From contig NC_068938.1 in the NCBI RefSeq assembly GCF_016801865.2, forward strand, positions 22,688,873-22,752,872: a DNA stretch of 64,000 nucleotides, written 5' to 3'. The DNA comes from Culex pipiens pallens. Taxonomy: Eukaryota > Arthropoda > Insecta > Diptera > Culicidae. Shown here in pieces: positions 12,050-25,202 of this stretch. The position numbers and the translations under genes are program-made. Below the pieces are notes generated by a model, which was not told the DNA's origin, did not search any database, and saw only the letters and a program-made list of their open reading frames with translations. Numbering within the stretch: the first letter of the stretch is position 1; every line of letters starts with the position of its first letter.

Positions 12050-13960
12050 ACAATTATCCTTGATCATTGGGTGGCAAACGACGCCTCTCATATTTTTTTT
12101 TCAATTCAAAAAGTATTTCTAATTCTAGTTTTGTAGAATTGTTAATTGTTGTAGGATTGTATTTCTTCTTAAAAACATTTTTATCAACATGTTGAATACA
12201 TTTCCTTTGGTAATATAGATTTGGTAGATTTTCGTTGAATCATTTTGGACTTTTGGAAAATTTTGTTGCGTCAAACCTTGTATCAACAGATTGCGTGTGC
12301 TAAAAACAATACAGGTTTTTTTCCAGCATTGTGAAAGTTCAATTTAGCAGGAGTTGCGCAATAAAAGAAGAGATACATAATGAATTTAAAAAAAATTAAT
12401 TAATTTTTGATTTAATGTTTACACTTTGCATTTTGCAATAATTTTGCAAACATGACTTTAACAAGCAGTTAAAAGGGCAAAATGGAATAAGTCAGTATAT
12501 TTATCTCATGTTGCACTTAAACAATGTTTTAATGATTTTTTTTTTAAGTTTAACTTAGATGTGTTGAAACAAAATATATTTTGTGTTGCTTTTATAGTAC
12601 CGTTAAATAAAAAAAAATCATAAAAAGAACATTTTTGAAAAAAATTAAGCTATGGCACAAGTGGGTCAAAAGTCAAGAATGACAGTGCCGCCATTCATAC
12701 TAAAAAATCTTAATTAAAAAAAAAACGCTAGAAATAGTAAAAAAAATATTTATTTAACTATATTTTTAAGATGGAAATCAAATTTGTATTCGAAAAGAAC
12801 TTCTCATAAATTTCGATATCGTGCACTTATCGTGCATTTTTTGCAAGACATGAAAAATAAATATGGTCGAAAATAAGTGTTTTTGACCCATTCGAAAGAA
12901 GTGAAGGATTTGAATATTTTGAAAATATTTTAATTCGAACGATCAGAAAGTTTAGAAGACATGCAAAGATCGCAAAATCGACGCTTTTTTGGTGATGTGG
13001 TCCAGATCTCAAAATTAGGTGGAAAATTTATTTTCCAAAAAAGTTTGACTAGCTAAAGTTTCAGTTTTTTGAACGAGTCCAAATATTGTTTCGCAAAAAA
13101 GGAAAATGTGTGATTTTTATACATGTAAAAGTATTCAGAACCTGGGTGCAGAATAGTGCTTCGCAAAGCGGCCTCAATTTAGAACTGTCAAAGCGGAACC
13201 AATTTACTGTTTGCAAAATGATACCAAGAAGTGGCAAGTATTGTAATCGATCTATAATTTATTTTGTCAGGATTAAAAATATGACAGCTTTTGAGGTATT
13301 CGAAGTCAACAAATCTTATTATACAAAGATACATAATTTCTGAACTTCCATTCGGTTGTTCTTCTGGTTCACAAAATTGCACCCAATTCTTACGCAATTT
13401 TTCGTCACGTTGAAAATAAAAAAGCATCTTTTTGCCGCCCATCGTTTAGTCTACGAACAAAAAATGCGCGAAGCACTTAATTTTTCAGCGAAAACTTAAA
13501 CATCAACAGATTCAAAATGTTTCAAAACAAGTCACTTCAGCAGCAAAAAAATATGTCACGCTTGAGCTTGAACAAAGCCTTCTACTTTGTTTATGTTTAC
13601 AGCAGTAGTGCGCTTGTAGTTGTGAGGAGCAGTTGGGAGTATTCGAAAATCACGTTACGCATTCTGTCTTTTCAGCACCCAGTTCAGAACATTACCGTTT
13701 CCTAAAACTTAACTTCAACTTCTACGTCCGCATACTGATTTTTGAGGGGTTGCTTTGATGCTACACATTAAAAAAAATATTCGTAGAATACGTAGATTGC
13801 GAAATAAAACGTTAGTGTCTTCGACAAAGTTGCTTGGATTGGCATGCTCAACAACTTCCTAGAAGAGAAAACAAATCCCAAAAATATTCTTGGAATGTTA
13901 GATTTTATAAAACACCTCTCTTATTTTCGACTAAGCTAGAAGTTACCGAAACTTGTATGG
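12050..13960. other. AT-rich intergenic DNA, no gene recognised
   Basis: No domain-bearing ORF, RNA gene or convincing terminal repeat was found. Short open frames of 60-85 codons overlap on both strands around 13,086-13,442 and look like chance frames in AT-rich DNA. Confidence 0.45.
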
Positions 13961-14955
13961 GGGTAATTCTCCGCCAACTCACACAGCAGTTGCCCCTACC
14001 CCTATCCGATTTTATGTGAAACTTTGTCCTAAGGGGTAACTTTGTCCCTGATCACGAATCCGAGGTCCGTTTTTTGATATCTCGTGACAGAGGGGCGGTA
14101 CGACCTCTTCCATTTTTGAACATGCGAAAAAAGAGGTGTTTTTCAATAATTTGCAGTTGTTGTCTTCTTATTCCAAAGTTGTCAAACTTACGGACACAAT
14201 CCTGCAAGAATCTGATTGTAAAAATAGTCAGACTTTATTGTAAATAACTAAGAAGACAGTAATTAAGGGGATGAATAAAAATTATATCGGTAGTTCCCGT
14301 ACTATGGAAGATACTAAAATGTCTGTAGCTGAAATCTGGGTGCAAAAGCTAGGGTTGATGTGTACCGTTAAACGGTGATGAGATAGAAATTTGGTGTCAA
14401 AGGGACTTTTATGTAAAATTGTACACCCGATTTGATGGCGTACTCAGAATTCCGAAAAAAACGTATTTTTCATCGAAAACAACACTAAAAAAGTTTCATT
14501 TTCCGTTACTCGAATATACAAAATTTTGGAACATGTCATTTGAAGGGAAATTCAATGTACGAATCTACATTGACCCAGAAGGGCAATTTTTTCATTTAGA
14601 ACAAAATTTTTCATTTTCAAATTTCGTGTTTTTTCTAACTTTGCAGGATTATTTTTTAGAGTGCAACAATGTTCTACAAAGCTGTAGATCAGACAATTAC
14701 AAAAAAATGATGTATAAACATAAGGAGTTTGCTTATAAACGTCACGAGTTATCGCGATTTTACGAAAAAAAGTAAATACCTTTTTTTTCGCATGTTCAAA
14801 AAAGGAAGGGGTCGTACCGCCCCTCCGTCACGAGATATCAAAAAACGGACCTCGGATTCGTGATCAGGTTACCCCTTAGGACAAAGCTTCACTTAAATCG
14901 AATAGGGGTCGGGGCAACTTTTCCCGATTTCGTGTGAGTTGGCGGAGAATTACCC
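13961..14955. mobile_element. TIR element, GGGTAATTCTCCGCC family, copy 1
   Basis: The left end GGGTAATTCTCCGCCAACTC is mirrored by GAGTTGGCGGAGAATTACCC on the right. The inverted repeats extend about 190 bp and include CCTAAGGGGTAAC and GTCCGTTTTTTGATATCTCG blocks. ATGG flanks both sides (13957-13960 and 14956-14959), a candidate 4-bp target duplication. A related, longer copy is at 55125-56429. The interior has no transposase. Confidence 0.75.
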
Positions 14956-15225
14956 ATGGACGATCTAATGATCCAAAATGCCAGCTTTGTTCATAGAAAA
15001 AATAGAAAAAAATACATAGTTTCATCACATTTAAATTTTTAACTGCACACCTCTACCCACAAGTTATAACTCACGATTCTTAATCAGATCAGCTTGATCG
15101 GAAAAAGTATATTATAAGTTTTTTTTTGTGTAAGTTTGAGGTAAAATGACCATGATCACCAAAATGTATGAATTGGTCAAGCGTTATGTACTTATATTAT
15201 TTGATTGGGCTTCAAACAACTTTGA

Positions 15226-15312
15226 AATATCGATGCCTCTGTGCTCTCCTGTACTAAGCTTGCTGGTTTGCCTATCTAGTTAGCATAAGAGAGTACAGAA
15301 GCATCGATATGT
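15226..15312. mobile_element. palindromic mini-element, copy 2
   Basis: The ends ATATCGATGCCTCTG and AGAAGCATCGATAT match the copy at 5121-5208. Interior words CTCTCCTGTACTAAGCT and AGCATAAGA are also shared. The pair is dispersed over 10 kb. Confidence 0.7.
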
Positions 15313-17853
15313 TAGGAAAAGAAAATACGATTTGAATTTGAATTTTTATATTATTATCATGATTTGTTAAAAGTTCTTCATAAAGCTGCAAATTTTTCAA
15401 TTGGTTTTTAAGTTTGATATATTTTCAAATGTATTTATTAAATTTGATTTATTTCGTTTTTGTATCACGTGGGCAGTCTCTGTCTTAAGCTAAGATATGG
15501 CGACCTTTCAAAAGCGGATTAATTCAAAGTGGAGAAAAGAGTCTTTATAATGGATCCAAGAAAAAAGAGTTATAAAATAACCTTAAAAATAACTTATAGA
15601 TGTTGGATAGATGGAGAAAAGGAAATTAAATTAATTGTATGTTTTTATTTTTAATATCATGACATGAAAATTAATCACCAGTTAACGATCAATATTAAGT
15701 TATCAATAAATTTTCTCTTCCTCACACCTTGCGCATCAGCGCACACATCGGCGACATTTATCCCCATCATAATGAATCCAGTTGGCCAGCGATTGAAAAC
15801 GTCAGATTGGGTTTTTGGTGAGGCCTTCCCTCTCCCACTTTCTGGATCGGAGTTAATGGATTATTCAGATTACATCGTTTTCGTACTGACATCAACGACG
15901 TCGCCACGCCACACCACACCTTGCAAAACCACACCACCGAGTTACACTGTGAGAAATAGTTTTAAAAAAGTTAAAAGAATTATACATTAGTTTTTCGACA
16001 CAGGTTTAAAAATTAATTCAAATTCAAAATATTGGATTACGAATTTCAATGAAAAAATACATTTTTCTCCCAGTGGTTCCAGGTGTGGCCCCCCGGAGGG
16101 CGTGTTAGGCACAGGTGGGACAAAGTTCATTCTCACTTTGTAGAGTGTGTGTGTTTGCTGACCGCGTCGTCGTTTCCACGTGTCAGTCGTGTGACATCTA
16201 ACCGGTCTTCCTCGTAGAGCATAATCTCCCGCGGGAGGTAATGTCAGGTGCTTTGCTTTGATTTAAGTGGGCCAAGTGGGCGGTCGGGCTGGGCTGATCC
16301 TGGGACCACGTGGAAAACATTCACACTCACACATTTGCCAACTTACCAACACAACGGGCTTTCGATGGGTCACGTATACAGCGAGTGTTTGGCTTCTAAT
16401 TAAATTACTATACTCTGTACTTATGTCGCGGTCGCTCTTTACTAACTGTGACATGCAAAATGTTTGGCCTTGATTCGCGTGACACGATGCGAAGATCACA
16501 GGGGACGACCATAGTAGCAGTCACTGTAGCAGGGCAAACGATGGATGCTGCGCTCCGGCCGGCGGATAATTGAGTAATTGGCAATTTCTGAAAAGGTCTC
16601 GCTAAAATTAGATTTTAATTTATTGTGAAGTGACGTGCTCCACTGCTCTTGGAATTAGCTGGCTACTGTTTGGACGCTGGCATGTCTTGGTAATTTAATT
16701 TAATTAAACATTTTGAGGCACCATTTATTTAATTCATCCAGATCGTTTCAACATTCTAACTACTTTCCCAAGAGCACAACCTAAATCGATTTAAAAAAAG
16801 TAATTTAAAACTTTTGAACCACAACCAACAAACAAAAAAAAATAATCACTTGATTAGCGTTAATTAAACAACGGAGGGGAAGCCTATCATAATGGAACTC
16901 CTCCGCAGCAGAACCATTGAAATTGATGAGTTTCCGGTGCGGTCCAATCCGGTCACGTGGACGTGAGATTCCGCGCTGTGGTACGTGACCGGCTTTACGG
17001 AGGACGAACACCGATCATCAGACCGGGGACCGAGGTGGAGATGTACGGATGAGTTCGTTTTCTTTACAGGTCATTACAGTGGCCAGGACGCGCGCACGTG
17101 GAATCTTTGAAAATGGGGAAGGTATCATTTGGTGGGTGGTTGAATTCATTTGGAGGGAATGGGATTGTTAAGAATATTTTGGAAAGGAAATGCCGTGCAA
17201 AATAATAATCAGCTAAAGGATATTTCAAATTTCTCTGATTGTGTATTACCAAAAGCTAACCAAAACGGTTTAAAAAGGATTCAAAGAAACTTAAAAAAAA
17301 AACTAGTATAAAGTTTAAAAAAGCGACATGGTACTTATCTATATAGTTTATTCAACTTAAAAAAAACAGTTTCAGTATTTGTATGTTTAGGAGAGATTTC
17401 GTTTTCAAGGCTTCCCCAATTTAATCAGGTTCCTAACTGAAGCAAACTCTGATTTTATCGGAAGTTGAGCAAGTAATCCAGTGATTTCGGAATAGCCCAG
17501 TAATTTTAAAGTAATTTAGGTAATTCCAAAAATGTAATACTAATTATTGGTAATTCATAGTAATTCCTGCTAAAAATTAACATTAAACATTAATACAAAT
17601 TTGCAGCTGGTAGCATGGTTGGTAAAAATTTTACTTAAATTTTTGTCTCTCAGCTTTGGTCAAAGTCGAGGGGAGGCAATGCTAAAACCATTCGAAAATC
17701 CTTTACACATAATTACGGTTATACTACTACCAAAAATTGGAAAAATACAATAATTTTATGAATTTTTTTTTTACAGAAGTTTTTGGTCTTTTCCGTTCTG
17801 TGGTCCTAAATTTGCAAATTGCTTGAAATACAATTTATTTATTTCAAGCCTAC
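15313..17853. other. intergenic, no gene recognised
   Basis: Two GC-richer stretches (15,720-15,950 and 16,080-17,250) look single-copy. Open frames there (for example 108 codons from 15,664) lack known domains. Repeated TAATTC(C/A) words near 17,480-17,560 suggest a decayed repeat. Confidence 0.45.
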
Positions 17854-17950
17854 CGTCATCAGGGGTGACATTGGGTATGGGGGTGAGATTGGGGCATACA
17901 AATTCCAGCATTTTTGTATGACCCGATCTCACCCCCTAGACCTGATGACG
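17854..17950. repeat. 97-bp imperfect inverted repeat
   Basis: CGTCATCAGGGGTGACATTG with GGGGGTGAGAT on the left is mirrored by ATCTCACCCCCTAGACCTGATGACG on the right, forming an imperfect hairpin. It may be a MITE remnant; no second copy was seen. Confidence 0.5.
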
Positions 17951-18033
17951 TTATTTATTTTCATAGAAGGAATTTCCAGCACCATGTCGGAATCACTCGG
18001 ATTTTGAGAAAGTAATTCAGTAATTCCAAATTT

Positions 18034-18057
18034 AATAAGTTGTGTAATTTCAGAATT
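18034..18057. repeat. 24-bp target-site duplication of LINE A, left copy
   Basis: The 24 bases beginning AATAAGTTGTG and ending TTTCAGAATT are identical to 32201-32224. Removing 18058-32200 plus one copy joins two stretches that read naturally (TTTCAGAATT followed by ACTCAATAAT). Confidence 0.93.
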
Positions 18058-18440
18058 GTATGTATGTATGTATGTATGATCCCCATACCCGCAGGCAACT
18101 TGGTCCTGGAACACATGTGAGCGCTAGGTGAACAATTCGATCATCTTTTACTCCATAATCTGTACACCCACGTGCATAAGTTTTTTTGCACGAATTTTAA
18201 TGCTACAAATACCGGCGCATAGATCAAAATGGTTTCCCGCTTCCCTTCCCAAGCGCCGGAAATTTGTAGCAGGTGTAGGGACACTTCGCATAGACGCCCT
18301 TGCTCCCATCACGTCACTGAGGGTATGGAGCGACGAGAAATTAATAAGCATGCCCCCCTAGTCGAACCTTCATTAGAGAAGCAGGCAATCCACAACTCAC
18401 AGCGAACGACCAAAGGAACACCCTACCGCGTATATAGTAA
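18058..18440 (-). other. conserved 3'-terminal region of LINE A with (CATA)n tail
   Basis: About 380 bp, starting with the TATG repeats at 18058-18077 and continuing to the GCGTATATAGTAA word near 18440, is roughly 97% identical to 21952-22333 at the 3' end of element C. The conserved 3' end and repeat tail are typical of LINE 3' UTRs recognised by the cognate reverse transcriptase. The open frames of 67-77 codons in this block appear in both copies simply because the DNA is nearly identical. Confidence 0.8.
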
Positions 18441-18790
18441 TAATTTGGCGTAGATGTCTTGATTGATGTGTGTGTATGTCAGAATAAATGAAAGAATGAA
18501 TGTCTTATAAAAGGAACAAGCTCACCAGATTCTTCAAAACCAGCTTCTCTTCAAACATCTTCAGGCTTATGACAACAACGAACGCCAGACTTGCTAGGGA
18601 ATGCACGAGCCGTCCAATCCATGATTAAGCGCACTCCGAAACCACCGGAAACAGACAGCATATAAGGGCTTCACGGCATTAGCTTTGAATTCAACTCGCA
18701 TGCCTGAGCTACACCGAAATGAGCTGAGGAATTCATAAATAAGCAAACAAAAAAACCAAAACAAACAAAAAAAATTAGTGTACGTAAAAC

Positions 18791-18828
18791 AATAATAATA
18801 ATAATAATAATAATAATCATAATAATTA
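18791..18828. repeat. (AAT)n microsatellite
   Basis: About a dozen AAT units with one CAT variant lie in the 3' UTR of LINE A. An A-rich tract follows at 18833-18850. Confidence 0.85.
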
Positions 18829-19225
18829 GAAAAAACAAAAAAAAAAAAAACAAAGTAAGACAAAAAGGTCGCGAAAAACTTCAAATATAATCTTGTAACG
18901 GTACACAACAACCAGAGCAATTACACCAAGATTTTGTTAAAAACACATTCTGGTAACTTCAAAACTATGATAACTATAAATACACTAAATCCCCTAAATA
19001 CGCTCCCCCCGATTGCGCCTCCCCCGTTTTGCGCCCCCCGAATTGCGCTCAAACCCCGAAATAACGCTCCCCCCAAATAACGCTCTAAGTGGCGCAAATC
19101 GGGGGAGCGTTATTGCGGGGTTTTGGCGTGAAATGGGGTTTTCTTTTTAAATGTACTTTTTTACATATAAATAAAATATTTGTATAAGGGGTCATCCACA
19201 AAACATGGATAAGGGGCCATCCACA

Positions 19226-20475
19226 AATCTGGGTATCCAAGAACTCCCGGAAGTCATGCCCTAGATATCTACTTGATGAACGGGGGTCTATATGGGTGTA
19301 TTAAACATCGGTATAGCTTCCGATAGCTTCAGTGAACCACGATGGATATTCTGGGTTACGTTAAATTGTTATGGGTCCTCCAGGAACTCCCGGGAGTTAT
19401 AACCTGATGATCTACCTGATCAACGGGGGTCTATATGAGTGTATTAACCATCGGTATAGCTTCAGGTAGCTTCACTGAACCACGATGGATGCTCTGGAGT
19501 TCGTTGGATTGTCATGGGTCCTCCAGGAACTCCCGGGAGTTATGACCTGATGATCTACCTGATCAACGGGGTTCTATATGGGTATATTAATCATCGGTAT
19601 AGCTTCAGGTAGCTTCAGTGAACCACGATGGATCTTCTGGGTTACGTTGGATTGTTATGGGCCCTCCAGGAACTCCCGGAAGTTATGACCTGATGATCTA
19701 CCTGATCAACGGGGGTCTATATGGATGTATTAACCAACGGTATAGCTTCAGGTAGCTTCAGTGAACCACAATGGATACCCTTAGCCATGTTGGATTGTTA
19801 TAGGTCCTCCAGGAACTCCCAGAAGTTATGACCTGACGATCTACCTGATCAACGGGGTTCTATATGGGTATATTAATCATCGATATAGCTTCAGGTAGCT
19901 TCAGTGAACCACGATGGATATTCTGGGTTACGTTGGATTGTTATGGGTCCTCCAGGAACTCCCGGGAGTTATGACCTGATGATCTACCTGATCAACGGGG
20001 GTCTATATGGGTGTATTAACCATCGGTATAGCTTCAGGTAGCTTCATGAATTACGATGGATACCCTTCGCCATATTGGGTTGTTATGGGTCCTCCAGGAA
20101 CTCCCGGGAGTTATGACCTGATGATCTACCTGATCAACGGGGGCCTATATGAATACATTAATCATCGGTATAGCTTCAGGTAGCTCCACCTAACCACGAA
20201 GGATACTCTGAGGTACGTTGGATTGTTATGGGTCCTCCAGGAACTCCCGGGAGTTATGACCTGATGAACTACCTGATCAACGGGGGCCCATATGAATACA
20301 TTAATCTTCGGTATAGCTTCAGGTAGCTTCACCTAACCACGAAGGATACTCTGAGGTACGTTGGATTGTTATAGGTCGTCCAGGAACTCCTGGAAGTCAT
20401 GACCTGGACATCTACCAGATCAACGGAGGTTTATATGGATGAATTAATCATCGGTATAGCTTCAGGTAACTTCAG
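19226..20475 (+). repeat. 143-bp satellite array, left arm of B
   Basis: About 8.7 units with start-to-start spacing of 143 (once 142), measured from CAGGAACTCCCGG at 19381, 19524, 19667, 19810, 19953, 20095, 20238 and 20381. Each unit contains the 14-bp palindrome AACTCCCGGGAGTT or a variant. The outermost unit carries a variant (GGAAGTCATGCCCTAGATAT) that recurs in the outermost unit at the far right end. Confidence 0.95.
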
Positions 20476-21951
20476 TAGCATCCATCATGGTTCAGTGAAG
20501 CTACCTGAAGCTATACCAATGATTAATATACCCACATAGACCCCCGTTGATCAGCTAGATCATCAGGTCATAACTCCCGGGAGTTCCTTGAGGACCCATA
20601 ACAATCCAACGTACCCCAGAATATCCATCGTGGTTCACTGAAGTTACCTGAAGCTATACCGATGGGTAATACACCCATACAGACCCCCGTTGATCAGGTA
20701 GATCATCAGGTCATAACTTCCGGGAGTTTCTGGAGGGCCCATAACTATCCAACGTAACCCAGAAGATCCATCGTGGTTCACTGAAGCTACCTGAAGCTAT
20801 ACCGATGATAAATATACCCATATAGACCCGCGTTGATCAGGTAGATCATCAGGTCATAACTCCCGGGAGTTCCTGGAGGGCCCATAACAATCCAACGTAA
20901 CCCAGAAGATCCATCGTGGTTCACTGAAGCTACCTGAAGCTATACCGATGGTTAATACACTCATACAGACCCCCGTTGATCTGGTAGATCATCAGGTCAT
21001 AACTCCCGGGAGTTCCTGGAGGACCCATAACAATTTAACGTAACCCAGAATATCCATCGTGGTTCACTGAAGCTACCGGAAGCTATTCCGATGATTAATA
21101 TACCCATATAGACCCCCATTGATCAGGTAGATCATCAGGTCATAACTCCCGAGAGTTCCTGGAGGGCCCATAACAATCCAACGTAACCCAGAAGATCCAT
21201 CGTGGTTCACTGGAGCTACCTGGAGCTATACCGATGGTTAATACACTCATATAGACCCCCGTTGATCTGGTAGATCATCAGGTCATAACTCCCTGGAGTT
21301 CCTGGAGGACCCATAACAATCCAACGAACTCCAGAGCATCCATCGTGGTTCAGTGCAGCTACCTGAAGCTATACCGATGATTAATACACCCATATAGACC
21401 CGCGTTGATCAGGTAGATCATCAGGTCATAACTCCCGGGAGTTCCTGGAGGGCCCATAACAATCCAACGTAACCCAGAATATCCATCGTGGTTCACTGAA
21501 GCTACCTGAAGCTATACCGATGGTTAATACACTCATACAGACCCCCGTTGATCTGGTAGATCATCAGGTCATAACTCCCGGGAGTTCCTGGAGGACCCAT
21601 AACAATTTAACGTAACCCAGAATATCCATCGTGGTTCACTGAAGCTACCGGAAGCTATTCCGATGATTAATATACCCATATAGACCCCCATTGATCAGGT
21701 AGATCATCAGGTCATAACTCCCGGGAGTTCCTGGAGGGCCCATAACAATCCAACGTAACCCAGAAGATCCATCGTGGTTCACTGGAGCTACCTGAAGCTA
21801 TACCGATGGTTAATACACTCATATAGACCCCCGTTGATCTGGTAGATCATCAGGTCATAACTCCCTGGAGTTCCTGGAGGACCCATAACAATCCAACGAA
21901 CTCCAGAGCATCCATCGTGGTTCAGTGCAGCTACCTGAAGCTATACCGATG
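20476..21951 (-). repeat. 143-bp satellite array, right arm of B (inverted)
   Basis: About ten units of the same 143-bp repeat in reverse orientation, for example GAGTT at 20581 and 20724. Blocks of two to four units recur nearly identically (compare 20861-21150 with 21428-21715), suggesting multi-unit duplications. The array ends at the 24-bp duplicated target of element C. Confidence 0.95.
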
Positions 21952-24900
21952 TATGTATGTATGTATGTATGATCCCCATACCCGCAGGCAACTTGGTCCT
22001 GGAACACATGTGAGCGCTAGGTGAACAATTCGATCATCTTTTACTCCATAATCTGTACACCCACGTGCATAAGTTTTTTTGCACGAATTTTAATGCTACA
22101 AACACCGGCGCATAGATCAAAATGGTTTCCCTTTTCCCTCCCCAAGCGCCGGAGATTTGTAGCGGGTGTAGGGACACTTCGCATAGACGCCCTTGTTCCC
22201 ATCACGTCACTGAGGGTATGGAGCGACGAGAAATTAATAAGCATGCCCCCTTAGTCGAACCTTCATTAGAGAAGCAGGCAATCCACAACTCACAGCGAAC
22301 GACCAAGGGAACACCCTACCGCGTATATAGTAAGATTGGCGTGGTTGGTCTTTAATGAGTTGTAAATATGTTAGAATATATGAAGAGTTGCCTGTATTAA
22401 AATGGAAAGCTCTCACCAAATGAAATAGTCTTCATGTTTTGTTGAATATCGAATCTTGTTAAAACTTAGTGCACCGAAAAAACTTCTGCAAACTTATTTT
22501 CTTGAGTTGCTAAAATGAATAGGAAACAGCATCAAAAACAAAACAAAAAAAATGAAGCAGGAAGAAATAGTTTTGCACATAACAGAGAATGAACATTTTG
22601 AGGAAATCAACAATTGGTACAAAAAAATATAAAAATATGACAGCATACTTAATTCCTTAATTGAATAGACTGAAATACTCAAGTATCAACATCAAAAATT
22701 AATAAAATAATAAGATACAAATGCGATATAATAATTTATGCAAAATGATGATTTTTTTAGTCGTTCAATAGTACAAAGATGGATAGGAAAAGTAAGTATT
22801 TACAAAAAGGAATCGCAATTTTTTTTAAGGTTTTATAATCAGAAACTTTAAACAGAATTTTTTGAAAAACCATAAAAATCATCAAACATAAAACACATTT
22901 ACAATACCTCAATTTATTCTTAAATATTTGATGAGTTCATCAAGCAGCATACAGTTTCTGAATTTATTACTCGATGCATTTTTAATATTTATTTTTAATA
23001 TTCAAACAAACTATTTATAAACCAAATCGAAGTAATCATGGTTTTCTATACTTTCACTAATATTCTCAAATCTATATTGATTGTGTAAACGTCATTTTTC
23101 AATTTAGAAAATCTATGAAATTAAAAAAGGCATATTTTTCTGTAATAAGATGTAACTTGAACTTGTTCATTATTCATTTTAATCAACAATATTAAAAAAA
23201 AAACAGAACAATTTTCAAATTTAAGAATTATTTTCGTTTGAATTAAGTTTAATTTTCATTCATTAACATCACTTAAGGATCATTGCATTTTTTTCAATTA
23301 AAATTTAAGCACTATGTTTTTGAGCAAAATAAAATGACATGAGAAAAGGAACAAACTCACCGGGAAGGTTCAACACATGCAATCCCATTTTTCAATTCCA
23401 GGGAGAAAAGAAGCAGATTTGGACTCCCTTTCTTGATTTTTCTCTTGATGGTGCCAATGAAATTCCTACAATCCGAAGCGCTGCGATGGAGAGGAGGCAG
23501 GGAATCCTGATCTTCCGGAGATCTTCTCGAACTATAACCACAATTTCGTCAAATCCATGCATCTCCAGTACAACGGAGTCTTCATTCAGGAAAAAGTCAA
23601 GAATTCCAGAACAGGAACAATCACTTTCCGAAAACCGAATTATACAATTCAAGGAACGGGTTTTAAAACGCGGAAGGGCCAGATTTTTTTAACTAAAGAC
23701 CAAAAACACGAAAAAACTAAAAAATTTCAGAAATATGACGCGAGCTGAAAAATATACGTCTTTCTTGCACCGCAGCCTACTCCGATCTAGTTTATTTTTA
23801 CCGGATAGGAAGCCAAAAAACCAGCCGGTTTTTTTTTATTAAACTAGTTCGATATCATATCTGTGAAACGGCACAAAAAAAATCAACAACAAACTCATGC
23901 GGCTCTCGAGTGTTATTCAATGATGAGCTTGACATTGAGAATTGCCGAATCCACGCGATCAACGGTATAAATCGAAAAAATCAGACCGGTCGCGATCAAT
24001 GACGCCGTCTGTCCGTTGGCGAAAACTGCACCGGTGTCGGCGTCGTCGTCGTCCAAAAAACAAGGAAGTGGGCACGTGTCCGAGCGATTTGGCGTTTGAC
24101 TTGCTAATTTTGGCGGGGACCATGTCTAACGGTTCTAAAAAGGTTGAGTTGAGTGTCTTATCCGGATGATGAGGAAGGTGGCGATGACCATCGGGCGGAG
24201 GCGATCAACCGAGACTGTTCTACAACAAAGCACATCGAGTTAAAGGGTGTTGCTAATCACACGGCTAGTTCGACATTCTAAGCAACTTCCAGCTAAGGCG
24301 TTACGCCCCTCCTCAGGCCAGGGGGCGCGTGCGCGATAATGAATCAATCAACTTTTTTGTTCTACAACAATGTCTGTGCCTCACGAGGCAGGTACCTCCA
24401 CAACTCAATGAAGGCTCGAAGCTCTCGGACATGCTAACAAATCGATCAATCCATCACTGCCCATTAATGACATAATTAAACCGGTAGTGCGCTGAAAACT
24501 CGCGTGTCTCGTCTAATCAAACGCGCGCGCGCCCCCTCTTACTACTTGGTACAGGTGTTCCGCGAATCATGTTTGAACTTTAGTAGCAGCAACTTGTCGA
24601 TTGACAGGCTCGTGCCCGCAACTGGTTGAACTTTTTATTGCCTTTAATCGATTCCGTTCGGTACAAGATCAACGGGCAAGATTTGTTTCTTACTTCTGCC
24701 TTTTTTTGCACTATCAATACTAAAATTGGTGCTGACGCGTGCCGACTTCAACTTTCAGTTCAGCGTAGTCGGGAAGTTATTATAGAATCGGTCGTTTTTT
24801 TAGGACACTGAATCAGTAATAGTTGACTTCACCGGAAAGAACACCTTGAATTAGTAAAGATTTACTAATTGTTCTCTCTAGAGGGGTTCATTGCCCGATC

Positions 24901-25202
24901 CCGATACCAATTATAGTCAAGTCAGACTTTTACTTCGTTCGACACCGTTAATGCTTCTCACTTGAAATGGGAAGTAGCTTATAAGCTGAGTGTCTCCGTT
25001 TGTTGCTTGATCTGAGAAAAAACTCAACTACCATGCGTCTCCATTACGTTCTAGTTCAGAGCTTATGACACGAAAGGTAATTCAAGCACTATAAACACAA
25101 TTGTTTTGCCTTTTTCGCCTTACCGAGGAAAAAAAAACCACTCGAAAAATGAACTTCTTAATTCGACCTCCTAAACCCACCTTCACTTATAAAATACTGG
25201 TC
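21952..25202 (-). mobile_element. LINE-related insertion C, non-coding body
   Basis: The insertion is flanked by an exact 24-bp duplication (21928-21951 and 25203-25226, starting CAGCTACCTGAAG and ending TATACCGATG). Its left end has the same (TATG)n plus ~380-bp block as LINE A, and weaker similarity continues to about 22430. The remaining ~2.8 kb shows no OTU, EN or RT reading frame and differs from A. An AT-rich part (22.4-23.3 kb) is followed by a GC-richer part (23.8-24.8 kb). It could be a non-autonomous LINE derivative, a chimeric retrocopy, or another family sharing the 3' end. Confidence 0.75.

Noticed and set aside
19226..21951. Regularly spaced repeats resembling a CRISPR array
   Set aside because: The units are contiguous 143-bp satellites without unique spacers, in a eukaryotic transposon.
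18128..22355. 77-codon frames duplicated at 18128-18361 and 22021-22254
   Set aside because: Part of the ~97% identical LINE 3' end; both strands are open, so conservation is of DNA, not protein.
23339..24811. Open frames of 61-117 codons in the GC-richer part of element C
   Set aside because: No domain, overlapping on both strands, and no consistent frame; treated as non-coding.
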